Positions 43,981 to 54,950 of a stretch of 64,000 nucleotides of DNA are shown piece after piece. The stretch's first letter is position 1. Each line of letters starts with the position of its first letter. The position numbers were made by a program, and so were the translations under genes. The DNA is from Posidonia oceanica (taxonomy: Eukaryota > Streptophyta > Magnoliopsida > Alismatales > Posidoniaceae), in the NCBI GenBank assembly GCA_037176725.1, contig JAZBRS010000020.1, positions 97,172,501 through 97,236,500 on the forward strand, given 5' to 3'. The notes beneath the pieces are model-generated. The model had not been told where the DNA came from. It was given only the letters and a program-made list of their open reading frames with translations, and made no database searches.

Positions 43981-45504
43981 CCATCATGCTAGCCTTCCGG
44001 ACAATGCAGGTTTCTCGAACATATACTTGATAGGGTCCATCTTGGCTAAGTAACAGACTTTGTGTGCCAGAAAGTAGTGTCTGAGCTTCTGTGAGGCCCA
44101 TACTAAGGCTAGGCAATGACTCTCGATCTGGGAATACTTCCTCTCGTACTCAATGAATGTTCTGCTGAGGTAATAAACTGCTTTCTCCTTCCTTCCAGTC
44201 TCATCGTGTTGTGCCAGGACGACACCCACCGAGTTACCAGTGACGGCCAAGTAAAGTAGCAATGGCCTCTCAGGGATCGGAGCAGTCAACACTGGAGGAT
44301 TAAGGAGGTAGAGCTTTAGATCGAAAGCCTTTTGACAGGTATGATCCCACTTGAATTCCGTGCCGCCTTTTAAAAGCTCATAGAATGGTCTACACTTTTC
44401 CGCATGCTGAGAGATGAATTTGCGGATAAACTGTAGCCTACCTATGAGTCCTTTGAGCTCCTTGATATTCTTTGGCAGTGGTATGGCTGTTATAGCTTTA
44501 GCTTTGGTGGGATCCACTTCTATGCCCCTTTTGCTTACTATGAAGCCGAGTAGCTTTCCGGTAGTGACCTCAAAGACACACTTCTTGGGGTTCATCTTGA
44601 GGTTGTACTGGTCTGCTCTCCGGAGTACTCTTTCTAATGCTTCAAAGTGTCCTTCTCTTGTTTTTGATTTTACTAACAAGTCATCCACATAGCACTCCAT
44701 GCAATCATGTATCATGTCGTGAAAGATCGGCATCATTGCCCTCTGATAGGTGGCTCCAGCATTCTTTAGTCCGAACGGCATGACTACATAGCAATAGGTC
44801 CCTTATGGAGTGGTAAACGAGGTCTTCTCCTGATCTTCTTCTGCGAGTTTGATCTGGTTGTATCCAGAGAAACCGCCCATGAACGAGAGCATCTCATGGC
44901 CTGCGGTGTTGTTTATGAGGATGTTTATATGTGGGAGAGGGAAATCATCTTTCGGGCATGCTTCATTGAGGTTTCTGTAATCAATGCACACATGCACTTT
45001 ACCATCTTTCTTCATTATTGGAACTATATTTGCGATCCACTCTGGATATACCACAACTCTGATGAACTTTGCTTTATGCAACTTGTCTATCTCTTCTTTA
45101 ACTTTTAGAGCGAGGTCTGGACGTAGACGCCGGAGCTTCTGCTTCGCTGTCTTTGCACTTGGCTTGAGAGGAAGCCTGTGCTCCATCAGTAGTGATTCAA
45201 GCCTGGGCATTTCTTCGTAAGAGAAGACCAGTACCTTCACATATCTTTTGAGCAGCTTCTCCATTCTGGCTTGTTCATTTGAGTTGAGGGCAGAGCTTAT
45301 CCAAATTGGTCTTGGATCATCTTCAGAGCCTAGATTGATTTCTTCTGTTTCTTCAGCGGTAGCCTTGGTCTGCTCATCGTATTTCTTCATCATTTCTTCA
45401 AAGATGGCAGGGTCTACTGATTCTTCTTCATCTGGGTCTTCTTCTGTATCCACCAGCTCGAAGACTTCATAGTTCCCAGTGCTTTTATCGGTGATGCTCG
45501 ACAC
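43981..45504 (-). pseudogene. Tat-like pol: reverse transcriptase and first RNase H
   Basis: RT blocks are readable in one frame: KKDGKVHVCIDYRNLN, GFSGYNQIKLAEED, MPFGLKNAGATYQRAM and the catalytic YVDDLL (44680-44691). A single stop lies at about 44803-44805 between them. LKGLIGRLQFIRKFI is the usual connection. The RT-linked RNase H follows (LLLYLAVTGNSVGVVLAQ, YYLSRTFIEYERKYSQIE). Its first catalytic Asp position is already non-acidic, as in many Tat elements where aRH is expected to take over. A TAG near 43981 precedes the next domain. Confidence 0.93.
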
Positions 45505-46181
45505 TTCTTTGACTAGGAAGATGGCGTGCGATGTGGCTAGCTCCCGTGGTAACGCCGTGGTATAATGACATATTTTGACAATTTGGGTGATTGGCTCCTT
45601 CCTGTTTTGGCCTGCACGCTTAGTGATTAGATACTTTTTGTGAGGACATGGTGGTGGTTAGGCCGTCCCTGCCATGCCCTCGGCTACCTTCCCCACTATC
45701 AACTAAACTAGGAAGTGAATTGCTGGAAAGTAAATTATGCGAAAATAAAATGCAGGAATTGAAAGTGGGAAAGAAATTATTTACAAGAGTAGGGGGATTG
45801 CCCCTAGGTTTGCCTCTACGGTGGAGGCGGTGCGCCATCGGGCGTTAGTCCATGGCCCCGACCCCTTCTTGCTCAGAGGGGCAAGGCCGTAGGTCGTTGA
45901 AGAGACAGGTGAGTTGACAGACGTGGTCGGAGTCCTCTGTTTCAGTGTCTTTAGTGGGAATTCTGGAGGAGTCGTTTGTTGAGATGTCCGGAGGCAAGGG
46001 AATTTCTGGAGAAGCGGGGAGAATGGCAACAGGGACCTCTTTTGTGCAAGAGGTTGGTGCTTCTTTCTTGGGACCCGTCAGAATGCCAAGGATGACGGGA
46101 ACTTCTTCTAGGTGGGGAGAAGAAGTCAGTGTTGTCTCGGGATCTGTTTGAGTGCCGAGGATGACGGTGTTGGAAGCTTCT
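45505..46181 (-). pseudogene. Tat-like pol: linker between G-patch and RT
   Basis: Low-complexity, Ser/Thr/Pro/Glu-rich sequence. An open stretch 46264-45845 (ending VCQLTCLFNDLRPCPSEQEGVGAMD) is in a different frame from the protease part, so a frameshift lies near 46200. Another change of frame occurs before RT. No catalytic motif expected or seen. Confidence 0.55.
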
Positions 46182-47276
46182 TCAGAGCTGCGAGAAGAAG
46201 TTGTTGTTGTCCAGGATGTTAGGAACTGTGTCTGACTCTTGTTTGTCATGTATTTGCAACCCAACTGATATGAAATGGTTTGCTAAGGACCATGCTAGAG
46301 GTTTGCTTAGATTTGGATGCCCAAGGTATCCTAGCCCTGTACGACTGCACTCCTCAGGTGTCTCAAGCGCGTCCTTCATTCCTTGCTCTTGACGGTCGAG
46401 TCCCTTCCTTGGGGTGTACCCTATTTTGAGAAGAATCTCCCATGGCCTTTTCATGTGGTCGGGGTAATTGTATTGATTCATGTCAATACTCCGAGGGGTG
46501 AAGATCTACTTTACATTATTTACAGCCTTGGCAGCAGAGTCCCTGATTGATGGTGCCGACGTGGTAGTTGGGACTGTCACTAAGTGGGCCTCTGCTTCTA
46601 TTGGTTCATCTTCCAGTATTTTGATTATCTTCCCTTGGTGAGGGAATTTCATGCATTGGTGGCGTGGGGAGGTGACTGCCTTGATTTCCTCAATCCACTA
46701 GCGTCCCAAAATGAGTCGATACGAGATTGATGCATCGACTACTATTAGTTTAGTTTCTGTTTGGAGAGGGCCAATGGTGACTCCGGTGGTGATTTTCCCT
46801 AGAGTTGTCTTCTTGTTATTGTCATACCTTGATACAGTTAAGGCTACTGGGCATAATTGAGACTTTGTTAGCCCAATCAACTGCAAGGTATCTAGAGAGC
46901 ACACATTTAGGGTTGCCCCTGTGTCTACAAGCACACCACAAAGTTTATGATCATTTATTACAACTGTAACACTCAGGGGCAGAGTCCTCCTTTCAGGAGG
47001 AGCTAGCTCGGAGTCAGTGAAGAAGACCGTAGGTTCTATAAATACGGTAGCTGCAACGGCTGCCAGGGTTTCAGTGGGCATGTCCTCCGGTACCTGAGCT
47101 TTTTTCAGCACCTCCATCAGGATGTCTCGATGCATTTCTGAGGCTTTGCTTAGCTTGTAGATGGAAGCAAAGCTCGTAGATGGAGATTTTCGCCGTGTCT
47201 TCTTGAGATGTTCCAAGACATCAAATGTGCTCTTCATTCTTCGGGGAATGTGAAACTCTTGGCAAGGCAGGGACAT
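46182..47276 (-). pseudogene. Tat-like pol: second aspartic protease and G-patch-like motif
   Basis: SIYKLSKASEMHRDILMEVL is the usual lead-in of Ogre/Tat proteases. Then LVDTGATLNVCSLDTL carries the catalytic D-T-G and YRLILGR ends the fold; a TAG (46698-46700) follows GR. Further down in the same frame, ILLKIGYTPRKGLDRQEQG and GLGYLG resemble the G-patch that follows the protease in Tat/Ogre and in some retroviruses. In the family the protease cuts the polyprotein; the G-patch is thought to bind nucleic acid. Confidence 0.8.
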
Positions 47277-48011
47277 GGCTTGCTCGGCAATAGGTGGAGG
47301 CGGTGTGACCTAGTTGGAGATTCGCCCTGTTCTGGTGATGGGGGCTTGTTGAGCCTGATTGTGCCCTTCTCTAGCAGAGACAGATTTAAGAAGAGACATA
47401 GGCCTTCTGAGGAGAGACTGCCCCTGATTTACGGGCAGACGGAATGAATCCAGCTGTGGAGGTCTCTGAGTTTGAGTATACCCTTGGATGGCTTGAATGT
47501 TCGTGAGCTGTTGAAATCCCTGAATGCTGGGGGCCTCATCATCCCAGTCATCTATCTAGTCACATGTGACGTCTGGTGGTGAACATCCCATGTGAAATTC
47601 ATTTAAATAGGGCCTCCAGATCATTGCCAGGTCCGTCTCATGATCTGCTCTGATGGTGATCACTTCCCCTTGGAACTTGAATTTTAAGAGCTGATGTGTC
47701 GGGGATGCGACGACACATATCTCCGCCAACCAGGATCTTCCCAGGATTAATGGTTCTACCAATTCATGCTCCATCACCACCACGTCAGTAATGCTAGTGA
47801 GGGGGCCAATAGTGATTGCTAGCTGAACCGTCCGTATCGCCTCGGTCTGACTGTTGTCAAATCCCTTGTAGAAGAATTTTTGCTTGGTGATTTCTTCTTC
47901 TTCAACGTCCAGGTAGTCAAGTGTATTTAGTGAGCATGCACTCTGACCAGCCCCTGTGTCTACAAGTATGCTGGGGAGGAGGTAATCATTAACGTCCACA
48001 GTGATAATCAA
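47277..48011 (-). pseudogene. Tat-like pol: first (extra) aspartic protease module
   Basis: In frame with the second protease. IITVDVNDYLLPSILVDTGAGQSACSLNTL has the D-T-G-A active site, and LVEPLILGRSWLAE with FKFQGEVITI complete the fold. It shares with the second module the lead-in SEL-P-ER, VDTGA and the CSL-TL pattern, so the two look like a tandem duplication. The linker (about 280 nt) has at least two TAG codons. Two such modules in one polyprotein is unusual. Confidence 0.75.
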
Positions 48012-48855
48012 GGGACGGAGGCGTTCCTCTGGAGAGGGTAATTCCGAGTCTCTAAAGACTATGTTCCTCCGCTCGAATCCGGTAATGATTTCTCAAGACA
48101 GTATAAAGGGATCTGCCTCGTTGTTCAGCTCATGTGGTTGCCCTTCTCCTGGGAGGAAGTTGAAGCATTTGAGAAGTGCCAGGTTAATCGCCTCATCTTC
48201 TCTGCATTGTGTTACTTCCATCGGGGATTCCCATTCTATGGACCCCTGTTCAGAGCATATTTCTGGCTCCTCTCTTTCTACGACAGATGAGACCGGCTCT
48301 AGATCCGACTCTAGCAGGTGTATGGTCACAGACTCAGCCTCTGGTGGACTGCCCTTTGCCTCTAGATATGCTACTGGATGATTGGGAAAAGGATTCTGGT
48401 GTATTTGCAGCTTGTGCTGTCCTGTCCTGACCTCTTTTAGCCTGTCTCTAAGGGCTGACCACATTATTTCCCCTTTATCATTCAGGTCATATATCTTATC
48501 CTTCAACACGAAACATTCCTCGAGGGTATGTCCATTTTTCTGATGATATGCACAGTACTTGGACATGTTCGTGTTGGGAGCATTTAGCTTTGGCACTGGG
48601 AGCTGCAAGTCTCCACTTTTGACTAGCATCCTGAAGATGTCCGGGATTGCTTCTGGAAGTGGTGGGTAGCTCTGCCTTCTTGGCCCTCTGAGTGCCTGTG
48701 GTGGAGGCTCTGTACTGATTGTTTGTCTGCCCCTGTTGGGCATTCATAGGGAAACTGGGGCGCTGGGGTTGGAACTGTGGAAGCGGCTGCCCCTGTGGTT
48801 CTGCTTGTTGGAATTGAGGCTGCTGGAAATGTTGTCTCTTCCATCCCCTTTGATT
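48012..48855 (-). pseudogene. Tat-like gag C-terminal part with zinc-knuckle-like motif
   Basis: KYCAYHQKNGHTLEECFVLKDKI (at about 48480-48565) is the CX2HX4HX4C-type knuckle of Tat-lineage gags, where a His replaces the second Cys. The frame differs from the upstream gag, so a frameshift lies near 48800. QPQFQQAEP-like Gln/Pro-rich sequence precedes the knuckle. The region runs into the first protease module. Confidence 0.75.
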
Positions 48856-50304
48856 CTACTGAGTGGATAGCTGTGCCATGCTTCCGGTGATACCTTCTAC
48901 TGTATGTCCTGCACTCTTCTTTTGGTTCTTTCCCTCGAGCTCTAGGAATGGCAGCTCTTCTCTATTGCGCGTAACCTCCGCGGCCCACTTGTACAACTGC
49001 GGATAGGTGTGGAAGTCACCTACCAACAGTCCAGCCTTGAGTGCTCCTGTGGTGTTTCTTGCTATGATCTCCATGGCTTGGCCTTCAGGTATATAGCACT
49101 CTGACCGAGCAGCCATATCCCTCCATCTGCTGGCGAAGGTGACGAAGTCTTCACTGGGTCTCATCTTCTCAACAGTGAGGTCGCCTGCAGTGGGTTTGTG
49201 TGGCACCTGATGACTGTATTGATTCAGGAATTTTTCTTCCACTATCCTAAAATCTTGGAGATCGTAAGTTGTAAGGGTGTCAAACCACTTTAAGGCTTCT
49301 CCCTCAAGCGTCTTGAAGAAGAGATATGCAATGAGCCCAACGTCATAATGGTATGGCAGAGTATCCATGGTGAAGGCAGCTAGGTGATTCCTAGGATCCT
49401 CTGTTCCATTATACCTCCTCATTTTCGGCATTTTAAACCCTGGGGGAAGGGTGAAATGTGGGAACTTAGAGGTGTCATAGCCAATTGGCACTTTTGATGT
49501 GACTCCAGCCTCTACCAGTGCTTCAACGATCATCCTCTTGAGGTCCGCCCCTGGTGCGACATGTTGCCCCTAGCTCGGGTGCCCGTGTGTCTGTTGGAAT
49601 GGTGGTAGTGATGGGTTATGTTGTGGGGGAAAGAATGATGATTGGGGTTGAGTATGGTAGTATTGTGTGTTGACAGGAGGTGGTTGTGGATGGAAGAGCA
49701 ATGATTGGGGTGGAGTAGGGTAGTATTGGGTGTTAACGGGAGGTTGTGATGAGTAGTGAGTTGTATATGGAGGGGTTGGATGGATGAAAGGGTAGGTGGG
49801 TGTTGTGTTGTATTGTGGGAATGGACCTTGGGTAGCGAAGTTCATGGTAGGGTTTGGTATGGCATGCGTGTAGGTTGGTGTAGGGAATGAGTTGTAGTGG
49901 TGGTTCAGACAGTAGTGTCCTTGGAGGTTTGATGTTTGTGGGTCTTTGTATGAGTGGTGTTGCTGAGCCAGGGATCGTTAGACCTCGTCGGCTTCTTCCT
50001 CAGTTGGGTAGGAAGTAGTTACGACGGGAGGCACAACGTGGGAAGTCGCTTCAGGATGTGTAAGTTCAGGCGGGACGTTCCATGTTTGGGAATGATCCGC
50101 CTCCCTTCCCTCTTTGTTTGCGTCGGTGTTGTAGTTGAAGGGGATGAAGACATGCGGGAACCTCTGCCGGCTAGTTGCTCATTGGAAACCAGGGGTTCCT
50201 GGCCCTTCTGCTTGTGAGGTTGAGGCATTGGGGAAGAACCCATTCGGACCTGTGCCCGTCTGCTCCATGGAGGTAGAGACGGAAGACGTGCCAATGTGCT
50301 CCAT
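48856..50304 (-). pseudogene. Tat-like gag (capsid part)
   Basis: The frame can be followed from an ATG at 50304 (MEHIGTSSV) to a stop at 48856, with stops near 50190 (TGA), 49980 (TAA) and 49571 (TAG). The N-terminal half is a Pro/Tyr/Gln-rich, low-complexity arm. The retrotransposon gag core is clear: FTLPPGFKMPKMRRYNGTEDP, LEGEALKWF, FVTFASRWRDMAA. In the family it forms the virus-like particle. The start was chosen because it is the first ATG after a long pyrimidine/purine tract and keeps the frame. Confidence 0.85.
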
Positions 50305-51639
50305 TATAAAACTATTTTCATTTTCATTTTTTTTTCTTTTTTTTTCTTTTTTTCTTTTTTTTCTTCTCTTTTTCTCTTTTTTTCCTTTTCTTTTGAAACT
50401 ATTACAGAAGATTCACAAAGGGGATTACAGACTCAAACACACTAGTTAATGTGGACTCAAAAAAAGAAAATAACAGAAACAGTTTGTGTCGATGTTCCTG
50501 CAACCTGTGAACAGTAACAATTTAATCCCTGCAATCAAGGCACACTGAAACATAACATTTTCCCTATAGTCACCTTTATATCAAGCGGTCAAACAAGTCG
50601 CCTTTTGTAAAGGCAGCTGAGCGAGGCGCCTTCTGAATAGGCGGCTGTGCCTCTATTCTTCCAGCAAACCAGGTCTGTTTTGGACAGACCGTGCAACAAT
50701 CAGGGAAAAAAGGAAATTTAACTCTCAGACAGAGCGTTGATTTTACTTGTTCAAGTGTTTAATTAGTCAATTAATTAAACCTACATGTGTCACAAGTAAC
50801 TGGGATTTTTGGCTTACAGGTACCACTCTTTGACTTCTTCAGGGTCCACCAAGAGGGCCTAGATGGCGGGCTTGTCTCTCTAAAGAGGGACCCACCACCT
50901 AGGATTCTGTCCTTAGGCTCGGTACTTAACAAACCACAAAGCGATAAATAAACACGGAATATTAAAGCATCAAGTATCTACTAAGGATTATTATTGACTC
51001 AGGGAGAAGGAGTCGATAATAACACCTTAGGACACCTTGAGATCTTGATCTAACTATTACAACCAACACTGAGTATGGGAGAGCGACTTGCACTGGCCTG
51101 GGTTCGCTCAGGTTAATCGTTCTAGCTAGAGAAAGATTTCCTCAAGGAACTTTAACTTTAATATAAATAAGATAGTTTCCACCTTAAGGGTGGACACATA
51201 CAATCCTTGAAACCGTTAAAAAACTAAAATACAATGGACAGGAATGATTTTTGATTGATTTTTTATGCAACTGCAGATCTAAAATACAACACAAATTACG
51301 GAAAAAAACTACTGATCTACAGTAAAACAGACTCGGAATGAGTCGCCTGTAATGATGGCGCCCCTGTCAGTCGTCTTAGAGAGATGCAACTAGAACAGAC
51401 GCTCTTTGAACAGGCAGCTCAATTCCAGAGTCTTCTGACCTCAGTAAAACGGACCCAGCTGTTGAAGCTGTGGGTTTTACTAACATCAGAAATAATAAAA
51501 AATGATAAAAAGGTCTGGGTGTCGTGAAAACCTACACGCACGATTCCCCAAACCGAAAACTACACCTAGATCTATAACAATAAAGGAAAGAAGGAAAAGG
51601 GATTGCTTACGTAGCACGGAGGGTTGGCAAAAATCGAGT
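50305..51639 (-). other. 5' leader of the Tat-like element
   Basis: About 1.3 kb between primer site and gag with no conserved frame. It holds CGCC-N9-GGCG sites at 50627-50643 and 51344-51360 (exact), a near match at 50599-50615 (outer base mismatched) and a degenerate inverted site (TGCC/AGCG on the minus strand) at about 51400-51416. A purine-rich tract on the minus strand is at 50315-50395. Confidence 0.6.
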
Positions 51640-51660
51640 CCCACCGTGATCGCCAGAAAC
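51640..51660 (-). promoter_or_regulatory. primer-binding site of the Tat-like element
   Basis: Minus strand GTTTCTGGCGATCACGGTGG directly after the LTR end. It resembles the TGGCGCC-type primer sites of plant Tat elements; the exact tRNA was not determined. Confidence 0.6.
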
Positions 51661-52320
51661 TGTGGATGTGGATTTAGGGGGGGTGTCTGAATGAAGATGC
51701 CGGCGCTTCGACGACGTCGATAGCTTGATGTGATCACCACTCGTCGATGGGCTGACAAGACGCCTTGGGGGAGATGATGAGGATGTGGGTACTCGAATCA
51801 CTAGATCGATGGCAGGATGTCGTCTAGCGGCTCCCTTGTGTCACATAAGCATTATTCCTTTCCTTCAAAACAAAGTAAATAGATCCGGATTAGTTCGTGT
51901 AGTAAGTGGTAGTAGAAATAAGCAGAAAAAGTAACGTAAGTGAAAGAAACTAATACTAACCAGGGGTTATTCCCCACATGCATATGCTATGGGTCCTATG
52001 CTTAGGAATGCAATATGAATTAAAAAGTAGATTGGAAGAATACTCCCTTCACCCTCGTGCTGTATGCAATAGAGTAGAAGTGGAGGCACGGTTGGAGCTC
52101 TGGCTTGGCTCAAGATCTCTGGGACCTAGGGTTTCTGGATTGAAAGTGGAAGCTAGAATTCCTCTTTTGAAGATGGGGGGTAGAGTTTCTGGATTGAAAA
52201 CTCTAGCTCTCTGAATGTGAAAGCTCAAAACCCTAAAAATCTAAAGGGAATTTCTCTCTCTTGAACTAACAGGGAGTGTTTTTCTCACAATTGGCCAGGG
52301 GTTCAAACACTAACCCACGG

Positions 52321-52333
52321 GGTCTATTTATAG
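52321..52333 (-). promoter_or_regulatory. TATA box of LTR B
   Basis: Minus strand CTATAAATAGACC, same place as in LTR A. This LTR would have driven the genomic RNA. Confidence 0.75.
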
Positions 52334-52398
52334 ACTCCAGGGGTGTGGGTGGTTCATACCTAGAAGTTTCTAAAAGAAAAGTGACAGTTATTGTTAGT

Positions 52399-52776
52399 CG
52401 CTGCATATGTAGGCGGCTAAGACCAGCAACTGCTCAAGCACTCGTGGGAAAACCGTGGAAATTCGGTTCGATGGAGGCCACGATCGTTAGTCGCCAGTTA
52501 TGTTGGCGTCTATCGGTCAAGGGATTGTGGGAAAAAACTGTTGCAGTTCCACGACCATTAGTCACCGGTTACGTTGGCGTCTATCGGAAGAGGGGATCGT
52601 GGGAAAAAACTGTTGCAGTTCCACGACCGTTAGTCGCCGGTTATGTTGGCGTCTAACAGTTGGTGGGGTCATGGAAAACAACCGTAAAGAACAACTACAA
52701 GGGGCGGTTAAAGGAGCCCACGACAGTTAGTCGCCTGCTACGATGACATCTAGATTAGCCGCCTGTTCAAAGGGCG
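52399..52776 (-). promoter_or_regulatory. array of CGCC-N9-GGCG inverted repeats in U3 of LTR B
   Basis: Exact sites at 52492-52508, 52635-52651 and 52760-52776. Near matches at 52399-52415 (CGCT/GGCG), about 52564-52580 (CACC/GGCG) and 52732-52748 (CGCC/GACA). The spacing is the same as in LTR A even where the half-sites have decayed. Confidence 0.85.
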
Positions 52777-53167
52777 TCTATCCATGTCGCCTTCCTAGCT
52801 GGCAACTAGTAAGCTCAGTTCATTCGTAGCTCTAGTTCTTAGGTTCTATCTAGAGAAAACATGATAGAAGGCCGGGAAACTTCAGATAGTCTATGAAATC
52901 ATGAAGACATCTTCTTTAACTCAAATCTGCCATGAATCTGAGTAAAAATAAAGGACACTCAAGGTACTTGGACTTGTTGTGAGTTTGAGTGCGTTAGCTC
53001 TGCCATAGCCAACACCTAAGTCAAGTAGAATCAAGCGATGCTTCGAAGAAATTACGGAAGATCTAGGAAATGTGTTATCGACACTTTAGACATGTGATTT
53101 GGGGTACCTCAAGGTCCCTATCTTAAAAGAACTCTCAAAAATGCGAAAATGGGATATCTATAGTGGT

Positions 53168-54026
53168 GGTGATGATGAAATGATAAAGTAGATGAAAGAT
53201 GGAAGGAAATAGTAATGGTGTGAATAATCATGAGACTTAGGAATATTTCTGTCCTTTTTGTGCAATCTTTTAAAAAACACAATCTCTTTTCTTTTCTTCT
53301 TCTCTTTTTTTTTCATTTTATTTATTTTTTTTCATGTTCATTTTTTTCTTATTTTTCTCCCTTTTTCTTTTTTTTCATTTTCTCCCTTATCCCTTTTTTT
53401 TAGAAGAATAACACCATAATTGATTGCTTTGGACTTTATTTATTTTTCTTTCCTTATTCTCATAGTAATGTAGTGGTGGGTGATATGCAGTGAATGGATG
53501 GTTAGATGATGATAAAGTATGGATTTGGCGGTGAATGATATGATTGATTGTTTTCAAGCTAAGTGCATCAGTCAAGATCAGACTACAAGTGAAAGATAAC
53601 TATCCTGATGCCATCCTTAGAGACAAAAAAAAGAAGAAAATCCTTAGTCTAGAAGAGAGGTTTGAGAAGCTTTTCATTCTACTAGGAGTTTATGTAGAAG
53701 AGATCACTCAAAGGACAATCAAGGGTCAAGAATATCTCACATAGGTGAATCTTCACTAATGGTCAGTTGAGTCCCTTAATCAAGTATCTTTCCACCTTGG
53801 ACGAACTCATGTGCTTCCTTGCATCTTATTGCACTTATCCACCAAACCCTAGTTTTTCATCCTATATTAGCCACAAACCAAGGATTTTTTTTAATATTTT
53901 ATTTTTTATTTTGAAAATTTTAATTGAAAACAACAATTTGATACAAAAGACTACCGATACCCCCAGACCTAGATCATGCAATGTCCACATGGTATGTGAT
54001 GAATAATATTAAGAGGAAGTAGTTAT
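53168..54026. repeat. LTR-like sequence D, part 3, with an unassigned short frame
   Basis: Continues sequence D after the 25-kb element. AT-rich with T runs at 53280-53400. A 66-codon frame (53544-53744) has a Lys/Glu-rich stretch (DKKKKKILSLEERFEKLF) that looks protein-like, but no family is recognised. Confidence 0.4.
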
Positions 54027-54610
54027 TGTAGATATCCCATTTTCGCATTTCCCAGAGTTCATTAAGGATAGGAACCCTTGAGGCGCCTTAAATCACATGA
54101 CTAAGGCCTAATAACACATTTTCCAGTTTTTCCGTGATCTAATTAAAAACATCACCTGATTTTACTTGATTCAAGGTTGTTAGCACTAGCAGAGCTGACA
54201 CACTCAAACTAGTGGCAACTTTGAGTACTTTGAACACTTTTTCTCAGTTTAAAGTCCGTTAGCTGTGGCAAAGCTAACATTCTTATTCTCCTCAAACTAG
54301 TGGCAAGTTTGAGTCTCTTTAACCTTATCTAGTGAGAGCTTATTAGCTGTGGCAGAGTTAATGCTCTCATTTCACTCAAATCAGTGGTAGATCTGAGTCT
54401 CTTAATGTTAAAGAAGATGTTTTTATGATTTCATGGAACTTCTGAAGTTTTTCTGGGTTTTTAGCATATTTCTCTGGATTAATGTAAAAGACAGGGTTGA
54501 AAACGCAAAAGAACTGTCCTGTTGCCACTTTATAAGGCGCCAATACTAGTCGCTAATCAGAGAGGTGACTAGGATTGTTGTCGTGAAGACAAGCGACACA
54601 TAGCCTACCT
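54027..54610 (+). repeat. truncated, inverted LTR of the Tat-like family
   Basis: Begins TGTAGATATCCCATTTTCGC like LTRs A and B but on the plus strand. Only U3 is left, ending near 54610. Between about 54170 and 54420 a unit of roughly 95 bp with TTAGCTGTGGC and CAAACTAGTGGCAA is present three times, where LTRs A and B have one. A near match CGCT-N9-GGTG lies at 54551-54567. Confidence 0.75.
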
Positions 54611-54950
54611 CTCTCTCTCGACAGATTTTGTCATCTTGGGCATTTCTATGATATATGGGATTTATGTAGTGTATTACAACATTTTTTCCGTAATTAATAT
54701 TATTTCTACGATTTTTCTATGAACATAAATATATGATATACATATATCATATCAACTAATTAGGAAAATTCCTAGGAAAAGGATGATAATCTTTATTTGG
54801 CTTAAGATAATATCTTTGAATTAATTATCTCGTTTTAATATATATATTATATATATCATTAATTCAAAAACTGAATTCAAAATTAAGTTATAAATCCAAG
54901 TTGTTACAGTAGTTACGAGCTTAGATCAGGTCAAAGGATAAGACCTCTAG
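54611..54950. other. AT-rich sequence, nothing recognised
   Basis: Contains TATATATTATATATAT-like runs near 54838-54858 but no coding or element boundary signal, apart from ending at the LTR start at 54951. Confidence 0.4.

Larger units (their letters stand above)
51661..53162 (-). repeat. 5' LTR of the Tat-like element (LTR B)
   Basis: 1502 bp, nearly identical to LTR A. Its outer end reads TA instead of CA on the plus strand, a single C-to-T change. It carries the same TATA box (52321-52333), inverted-repeat array and internal units. Confidence 0.93.
28062..53167 (-). mobile_element. Tat-lineage Ty3/gypsy element with two antisense PMD genes, ~25 kb
   Basis: Complete outline on the minus strand: 5' LTR 51661-53162, primer site, long leader, gag-pol (50304 down to 42004), a 3' region with two genes on the opposite strand, polypurine tract, 3' LTR 28067-29572. 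GTGGT occurs at 28062-28066 and 53163-53167 as target duplication. An archaeal-type RNase H between RT/RNase H and integrase is the mark of the Tat lineage; the large size recalls Ogre. A 5.06-kb LTR (33090-38150) lies within it, so the original element was about 20 kb. Stops and frameshifts have inactivated gag-pol. The insertion split sequence D. Confidence 0.9.
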
